From: Halorientalis pallida
GTDB taxonomy: Archaea > Halobacteriota > Halobacteria > Halobacteriales > Haloarculaceae
Direction of reading: 5' to 3'
DNA: 64,000 bases
Assembly: GCF_004118325.1 (NCBI RefSeq)
Contig: NZ_RDFA01000003.1
Coordinates: 516,695 to 580,694, forward strand
The position numbers and the translations under genes were made by a program. The notes below the pieces were generated by a model. The model ran no database searches, was not told where the DNA came from, and worked only from the letters and a program-made list of their open reading frames with translations. Positions 60,193-64,000 of the stretch are shown here, in pieces. Positions within the stretch are counted from its first letter, which is position 1. Each line of letters begins with the position of its first letter.

Positions 60193-60324
60193 TTACCGCG
60201 AGACTCCGTCGGCCTCGACCACGGGTTCGTCGGTCGGTTCGAAACGGAGGAACACGTAGAAGAGCGCGATCATACAGGGTAGTGCGGCGAGTGCGATTCC
60301 GGCGACGGCATCGGCTCCGAGCAT
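60193..60324 (-). CDS. Small single-helix membrane protein, 43 residues
   Basis: A short frame from ATG at 60324 encodes 43 residues with one membrane helix (about 5-27, GIALAALPCMIALFYVFLRF) and an acidic C-terminal tail (EPTDEPVVEADG). It stands 70 bases before hisF on the same strand. The clear helix-plus-acidic-tail design supports it as real, but no family is recognised. Confidence 0.5.
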   Translation of the reverse strand: MLGADAVAGIALAALPCMIALFYVFLRFEPTDEPVVEADGVSR

Positions 60325-60433
60325 ACACGGGGATAGGCGGAGTCGTACTTCAGCGCTCGCCGCGTATCGGTCGCTGAGTCGCGTCGGCCGCGGTTTCGAC
60401 ACACCGAAGTACACCGACAGTGAAGACGGGAAC

Positions 60434-60619
60434 ATGAGCGACGACCACGACGAGGACCGCCCCGAATACGATCCGGAGAGTCCCGAGATCCCCGACGGGG
60501 AACCGCCGCTGCGCAGCACCGCACCGCAGAGCGACTTCACGATGAGCCAGGTCGGCTTTGGCTTCGTCGTCCTCGTGATCGGCCTCGCGATCACGTTCGG
60601 CATCCCCGTCCTGCTCTGA
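60434..60619 (+). CDS. Small membrane protein with acidic N-terminus, 61 residues
   Basis: A 61-residue protein: acidic first half (DDHDEDRPEYDPESPEIPDG) and one C-terminal membrane helix (about 40-60, VGFGFVVLVIGLAITFGIPV). It is a common type of tail-anchored haloarchaeal small protein; role unknown. Divergent from the 43-residue membrane protein. Confidence 0.65.
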   Translation: MSDDHDEDRPEYDPESPEIPDGEPPLRSTAPQSDFTMSQVGFGFVVLVIGLAITFGIPVLL

Positions 60620-60640
60620 GAGTCGGTCCCACACCGTCCG

Positions 60641-60662
60641 TATATTTTTCCACCGCAGGTGG
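60641..60662 (+). promoter_or_regulatory. TATA box and palindrome ahead of the cupin gene
   Basis: TATATTTT (60641-60648) is immediately followed by the hyphenated palindrome CCACC-GCA-GGTGG (60650-60662), located between the TATA box and the expected transcription start about 10 bases before the cupin ATG. A protein bound here would block initiation. Confidence 0.5.
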
Positions 60663-60674
60663 CACGCACGATAT

Positions 60675-61160
60675 ATGCGAAAGATCAACGAGTCGGAACT
60701 GGACTGGAAGACCTACGACAACGACGCGGCGACCTTCCACCGGAAGGAACTCGGCGCGGCCGTCGAGGCCGGCGATCTCGGCTGTAGCCTCTACGAGATG
60801 CCCCCGGGCACGCGGGCCTGGCCCTACCACTACCACACCGCCAACGAAGAGGCGATCTACGTGCTGGCCGGCGAGGGATTGCTCCGGGCCGAGGACGGCG
60901 AACACGACCTCCAGGCGGGTGATTTCGTCACTCTGCCGGCCGACGAGTCCGGTGGCCACCGTGTGGTCAACGACGGCGACGACACCCTCCGCTACCTGAT
61001 GGTCTCGACGATGAACGAACCGGACGTGACGATCTACCCGGAGATGGAGAAGTTCGGTGTCTACGTCGGCTCGCCGCCCGGCGGCCGCGACGAGCGCACC
61101 TTCGAGGGGTACTACCCCATGGACGACGAGGTCGAGTACTGGCCCGGCGACGAGGACTGA
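60675..61160 (+). CDS. Cupin-domain protein
   Basis: A 161-residue protein with one cupin barrel: PGTRAWPYHYHTANEEAIYVL is cupin motif 1 with metal-binding His/His/Glu, and GDFVTLPADESGGHRVVN is motif 2 with the last His. This type often acts as sugar isomerase-like or as an unknown metal-binding regulator. The C-terminal part (SPPGGRDERTFEGYY) is typical of related cupins with a negatively charged end. The gene is monocistronic and convergent with purL, whose stop follows directly. Confidence 0.8.
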   Translation: MRKINESELDWKTYDNDAATFHRKELGAAVEAGDLGCSLYEMPPGTRAWPYHYHTANEEAIYVLAGEGLLRAEDGEHDLQAGDFVTLPADESGGHRVVNDGDDTLRYLMVSTMNEPDVTIYPEMEKFGVYVGSPPGGRDERTFEGYYPMDDEVEYWPGDED

Positions 61161-63410
61161 TTACTCGAGTTCGCGCTCGATGACCGACCGCAGATCACTG
61201 ATCTCGCTGGCGTCGTAGTCGAGCGCGGTGTCGCCCACCGACAGCGACAGCGTGCCGGAGTCGTCGGCCGCACCGACACGTTCGACCGGCGCGACGCCCT
61301 CGAAGGCCGCGGCGACGGCGTCGGCGTCGGCGGTCTCGATCACCACTCTGCCGGGCTGTTCGTGGAAGAGCAGTTCGGCCTCGCTCGCGTCGCCCTCGAT
61401 GGCCACGTCCGCGCCCGCGCTCTCCGAGACCATCTCCGCGAGCGTCACCGCGAGGCCGCCGTGGCTGGCGTCGTGGACCGCACGGGTCGCCTCGTGATCG
61501 GCCACGTCAGCGAGCGTCTCGACGAACGCCGCGCGGTCGTCGGGCAGCGTCGGGAACCCGTCGCTCCCGCCGTGCTGTGCGAGATACTCCGACCCGCCGA
61601 GACCGGGGGCTGTGTCGCTGGCAAGCGCCCGATCGTTGACGACCAGCAACTCGCCCTCGCCCGAGAGTGCCGCGGGTGGGGCATCGTAGCCGTCTTTGGT
61701 CCCGACCAGCGCGAGCGTCGGGGTCGGCGGGATCGGCCCGGCGTTGGAGTCGTTGTACAGCGAGACGTTCCCGCCGACGACGGGGACGTCGAGTTCGGCG
61801 CACATGTCGGCCAGCCCATCGACGATCCCCTTGAACCCGCCGTACACGTCGGGTTTTTCCGGGTTGCCGCCGTTGAGACAGTTGACCGCCGTGAGCGGTG
61901 TCGCGCCCTTCGCGGCGACGTTGGTCGCGTTCTCCAGCGCGACCGCGCGCGCACCGTCGTACGGCGCGGTGTCCGTCCAGTTGGGGTCGGCCCCGGCGGA
62001 GTAGGCCAGGCCGGTTCCCGTCTCGCGGCTCTCGCCGTCTTCTCGCGGGCTCTGCCCGCTCGAATGGTCCGCGGAGCTCTGCTCCGCGCTACTCGACCCA
62101 TCGGCGGAACTCCGTTCCGCCCGCGCCTCCCGGATCGCCAGGATCGCCGCATCGTCGCCCGGCGGCGTCGCCGTCCGAACCTGCACCTCGTGGTCGTACT
62201 GCCGGTAGACCCAGCGTTTGGAGGCCGTATTGGGACTGCCGACAACGGCCTCGAACGCGTCGGCGAGGTCCGTCTCCGGGAGGTCCCGCTCGGGCTGGGA
62301 CGGCTCCACCGAGTCGAGGTCGTTGAACGGCGCGCCGTCGCCCAGGAACTCCGCCGGCGCGTCGACGACCGTCTCACCATCGAACTCACAGACGTAGTTC
62401 CCCTCGGTCACCTCGCCGATGACCGAACAACCCAGGTCGTACCGATCGGCGATCTCGGCCACCCGGTCGACGTTGTCGGGTTTCACCTCGTAGGCCATCC
62501 GCTCCTGGGATTCCGCGAGCAGGATCTCCAGGGCGTTCATGTTGGGCTCGCGCTGGTGGACCCGCTCCAGTTCGATGTGGGCCCCCAGACTGCCTTTGGC
62601 GACGAGTTCGCTCGTGGCACCGCCCAGGCCCGCTGCGCCGAGATCGCGAGCCGACTCGATCAGTCCCTCGTCGATCAGCGCCTCGTTGGCCTCGATCAGG
62701 AGTTTCTCCGTGTAGGGGTCGCCCACCTGCACGGCTGGCCGGTCCTCGGTCTCGGCGTCCTCCGCGAGGTCCTCGCTGGCGAAGGAGGCCCCGCCGAGGC
62801 CGTCCCGGCCCGTCGCGTTGCCGACGAGGACGAGCTTGCTGCCCGGTTCCTGGGCCTCGGCGGTGACCAGCCGGTCGGGGTCGTCGATCAGGCCGATACA
62901 GGAGACGTTCACGAGCGGGTTGCCCTCGTAGTCGTCGTGGAAGGCGACGCTCCCCGTCACGGTGGGGACGCCGATACAGTTGCCGTAGTGGCTGATGCCT
63001 TCGACGACGCCCTCGAAGAGGTAGCGGGAGTGTTCGCGGTCGAAGTCGCCGAAGTACAGCGAGTCCGCGAGTGCGATGGGGTAGGCACCCATCGAGAGGG
63101 TGTCGCGGACGATACCGCCGACGCCGGTCGCCGCGCCGTCGAACGGGTCGACGTAGGAGGGGTGGTTGTGGCTCTCGATACCCAGCGTGATGTAGGTGTC
63201 ACCGTCCGGGAGGGCGACGACGGCGGCGTCGTCGCCGGGGCCGACGACGACGTCCTCACCTTCGCTCTCGAACGCCGAGAGCAGCGGTCGCGAGGAGCGG
63301 TACGCGCAGTGTTCGCTCCAGAGGTTCTCGAAGAGCGCGGCCTCGGCCGGCGTCGGCTCGCGGCCGAGTTCCGCGGTGACGAGATCGTGGTCCTGATCGG
63401 ACAGACTCAT
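61161..63410 (-). CDS. purL: Phosphoribosylformylglycinamidine synthase subunit PurL
   Basis: A 749-residue small-type PurL, converting FGAR to FGAM with PurQ and PurS. Features: [70 protein letters not shown], and the second half [22 protein letters not shown]. Residues about 425-470 form a non-conserved Ser-rich insertion ([26 protein letters not shown]) encoded by three hairpins. PurQ and PurS are not in the window. Confidence 0.94.
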   Translation of the reverse strand: MSLSDQDHDLVTAELGREPTPAEAALFENLWSEHCAYRSSRPLLSAFESEGEDVVVGPGDDAAVVALPDGDTYITLGIESHNHPSYVDPFDGAATGVGGIVRDTLSMGAYPIALADSLYFGDFDREHSRYLFEGVVEGISHYGNCIGVPTVTGSVAFHDDYEGNPLVNVSCIGLIDDPDRLVTAEAQEPGSKLVLVGNATGRDGLGGASFASEDLAEDAETEDRPAVQVGDPYTEKLLIEANEALIDEGLIESARDLGAAGLGGATSELVAKGSLGAHIELERVHQREPNMNALEILLAESQERMAYEVKPDNVDRVAEIADRYDLGCSVIGEVTEGNYVCEFDGETVVDAPAEFLGDGAPFNDLDSVEPSQPERDLPETDLADAFEAVVGSPNTASKRWVYRQYDHEVQVRTATPPGDDAAILAIREARAERSSADGSSSAEQSSADHSSGQSPREDGESRETGTGLAYSAGADPNWTDTAPYDGARAVALENATNVAAKGATPLTAVNCLNGGNPEKPDVYGGFKGIVDGLADMCAELDVPVVGGNVSLYNDSNAGPIPPTPTLALVGTKDGYDAPPAALSGEGELLVVNDRALASDTAPGLGGSEYLAQHGGSDGFPTLPDDRAAFVETLADVADHEATRAVHDASHGGLAVTLAEMVSESAGADVAIEGDASEAELLFHEQPGRVVIETADADAVAAAFEGVAPVERVGAADDSGTLSLSVGDTALDYDASEISDLRSVIERELE
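62045..62121. repeat. Three consecutive hairpins within purL
   Basis: Perfect stems with three-base loops: 62045-62059 (6 bp, loop TCT), 62070-62088 (8 bp, loop TCT) and 62103-62121 (8 bp, loop TCC). Their centres are 27 and 33 bases apart, multiples of three, so the coding frame is kept. They encode the repeated peptides AERSSAD, AEQSSAD and SGQSPR in a variable PurL linker. Confidence 0.9.
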
Positions 63411-63501
63411 TGGGCACGGGTAGCCACAGGCCGGCTAAATCGCTTTCCATGTCGTGCGTACGAGCGGCGTAAAAGAGCGGTGAACGGCGGTGCGTCGTCG
63501 A

Positions 63502-64000
63502 TCAGTCGTCGGTTTGGTCGGGTCGCTCGTCTGCGTCGTCGCCCTCGACGGGTTCACCGCCGTCGGAACTCCGTTCCGACGAGGTCTCGTTCTCGTCGTC
63601 CACGAGACCGCCGTCGGCCGCGACGTCTTCACCTTCGCCGCCGTCCGTGGCGATCTGCGTTTCCTGGCGGTTCTCGTGCCAGATGTACTCGCGACCGAAC
63701 AGTTCCGGCGCTTCCTCCTTGAGGTTCCAGGGGTCCGCACCGACCTGCGGGCCTTCGAGCCACGACTGGACGAGGTTCCAGACGAAGATCAGCTGGCCGA
63801 CCAGCAGGATCAGCGCACCCACGGAGGCCAGCTGGTGGAAGGTCGTGACCGTCGCCAGCGGCGCGAGCGCGCCGTCGAACTGGTACGTCGCGTACCGGCG
63901 CGGCATGCCGAGGTACCCGAGCGCCAGCATGGCGAAGAACGTGATGTTGGTGCCGATCATCGACAACCAGAAGTGCCACTTCGCCAGCGTGCGCTGGTAC
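63502..64000 (-). CDS. Cytochrome c oxidase subunit I, C-terminal part (5' end outside window)
   Basis: The frame is open to the window edge. The visible 166 residues include KWHFWLSMIGTNITFFAMLA and YLGMPRRYATYQ, conserved in the last helices of haem-copper oxidase subunit I, and a final membrane helix (LASVGALILLVGQLIFVWNL). The tail (about the last 70 residues) is cytoplasmic, acidic and contains SSERSSDGGE encoded by a hairpin. It is a terminal oxidase subunit reducing oxygen; the haem ligands lie in the missing part. Confidence 0.9.
   Translation of the reverse strand, partial: YQRTLAKWHFWLSMIGTNITFFAMLALGYLGMPRRYATYQFDGALAPLATVTTFHQLASVGALILLVGQLIFVWNLVQSWLEGPQVGADPWNLKEEAPELFGREYIWHENRQETQIATDGGEGEDVAADGGLVDDENETSSERSSDGGEPVEGDDADERPDQTDD
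63561..63581. repeat. Hairpin in the cytochrome oxidase tail, same core as in purL
   Basis: A perfect 9-bp stem with TCC loop, CGTCGGAAC-TCC-GTTCCGACG. Its core CGGAAC-TCC-GTTCCG is identical to that of the third purL hairpin (62103-62121), 1.45 kb away, and lies in the coding sequence for ETSSERSSDGG. Confidence 0.85.

Noticed and set aside
61362..63722. A 786-codon open frame opposite purL
   Set aside because: It lies antisense to an intact purL and its product is Val/Arg-rich repeats without a known fold.
1..64000. CRISPR array, rRNA or tRNA genes, replication origin boxes
   Set aside because: No regularly spaced repeats, cloverleaf-like intergenic sequences or orc1/cdc6 gene with repeats were found by eye; a covariance-model tRNA scan would be decisive.

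Overview
The window is a piece of the main chromosome of a halophilic archaeon (class Halobacteria). The evidence is the very high GC content, strongly acidic proteins, GTG/ATG starts often lying 25-32 bases after a TATA-like box (leaderless transcripts), archaeal markers (KEOPS Pcc1, S3ae, RpoL, RibL, phosphomevalonate decarboxylase, archaetidylserine synthase, Agl23) and a Nuo complex without the NuoEFG module. The gene mix resembles Haloarcula/Halomicrobium-like genera, but I cannot fix the genus. I see no tRNA, rRNA, CRISPR array or replication origin.

Layout. 1-3.5 kb: end of a RecJ-like/pcc1/S3ae operon, a halocyanin, a small membrane protein and the archaetidylserine synthase. 3.5-4.9 kb: a decayed IS1341-type tnpB element abutting the synthase stop codon. 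5-16.7 kb: a HEAT-repeat protein, a giant FAD/Fe-S oxidoreductase, a 1467-residue multi-PAS histidine kinase, an exported PLD-like protein and a Pro/Gln-rich protein. 16.8-22.5 kb: S1/OB/DHH phosphoesterase, a JAMM protease-RibL pair, a flavin-binding protein, a vapBC pair, aminotransferase and lumazine synthase. 22.6-28 kb: Agl23, purK-purE, two paralogous lipoproteins. 28.1-38.8 kb: nuoA-B-CD-H-I and, after a 193-base spacer, nuoJ1-J2-K-L-M-N. 38.9-46 kb: zinc-ribbon/CAP membrane protein, rpoL, a coiled-coil protein, a small regulator, purA, a frameshifted truncated globin, Trm112-like protein. 45.9-53.2 kb: DR2241 and CbiX (cobalt chelation) separated by two LolA-like surface proteins and a regulator/membrane-protein pair, plus an unannotated 48-residue cysteine protein. 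53.3-64 kb: cysS, a parA-cheW operon, NDH-2-like enzyme, mvaD, hisF, small membrane proteins, a cupin, purL and the end of cytochrome oxidase subunit I.

Functional themes are respiration (Nuo, halocyanin, NDH-2-like, cytochrome oxidase, FAD/Fe-S dehydrogenase), purine synthesis (purK, purE, purA, purL), flavin supply (ribH, ribL), envelope biogenesis (pssA, Agl23, lipoproteins) and signalling.

Most unusual signals. (1) Short perfect hairpins, mostly with three-base loops, lie inside coding sequence at four places: disrupting tnpB, duplicated in the histidine kinase N-box, three in a row in a purL linker, and one in the cytochrome oxidase tail. The purL and oxidase copies share the same core and encode similar Ser-rich peptides. 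This looks like a small mobile or expanding hairpin family. (2) A parA gene is overlapped by a cheW gene whose product has a basic N-terminal peptide, a 250-residue acidic linker and a C-terminal CheW domain, a plausible partitioning system for chemosensory clusters. (3) vapBC carries an operator with 33-base-spaced repeats.
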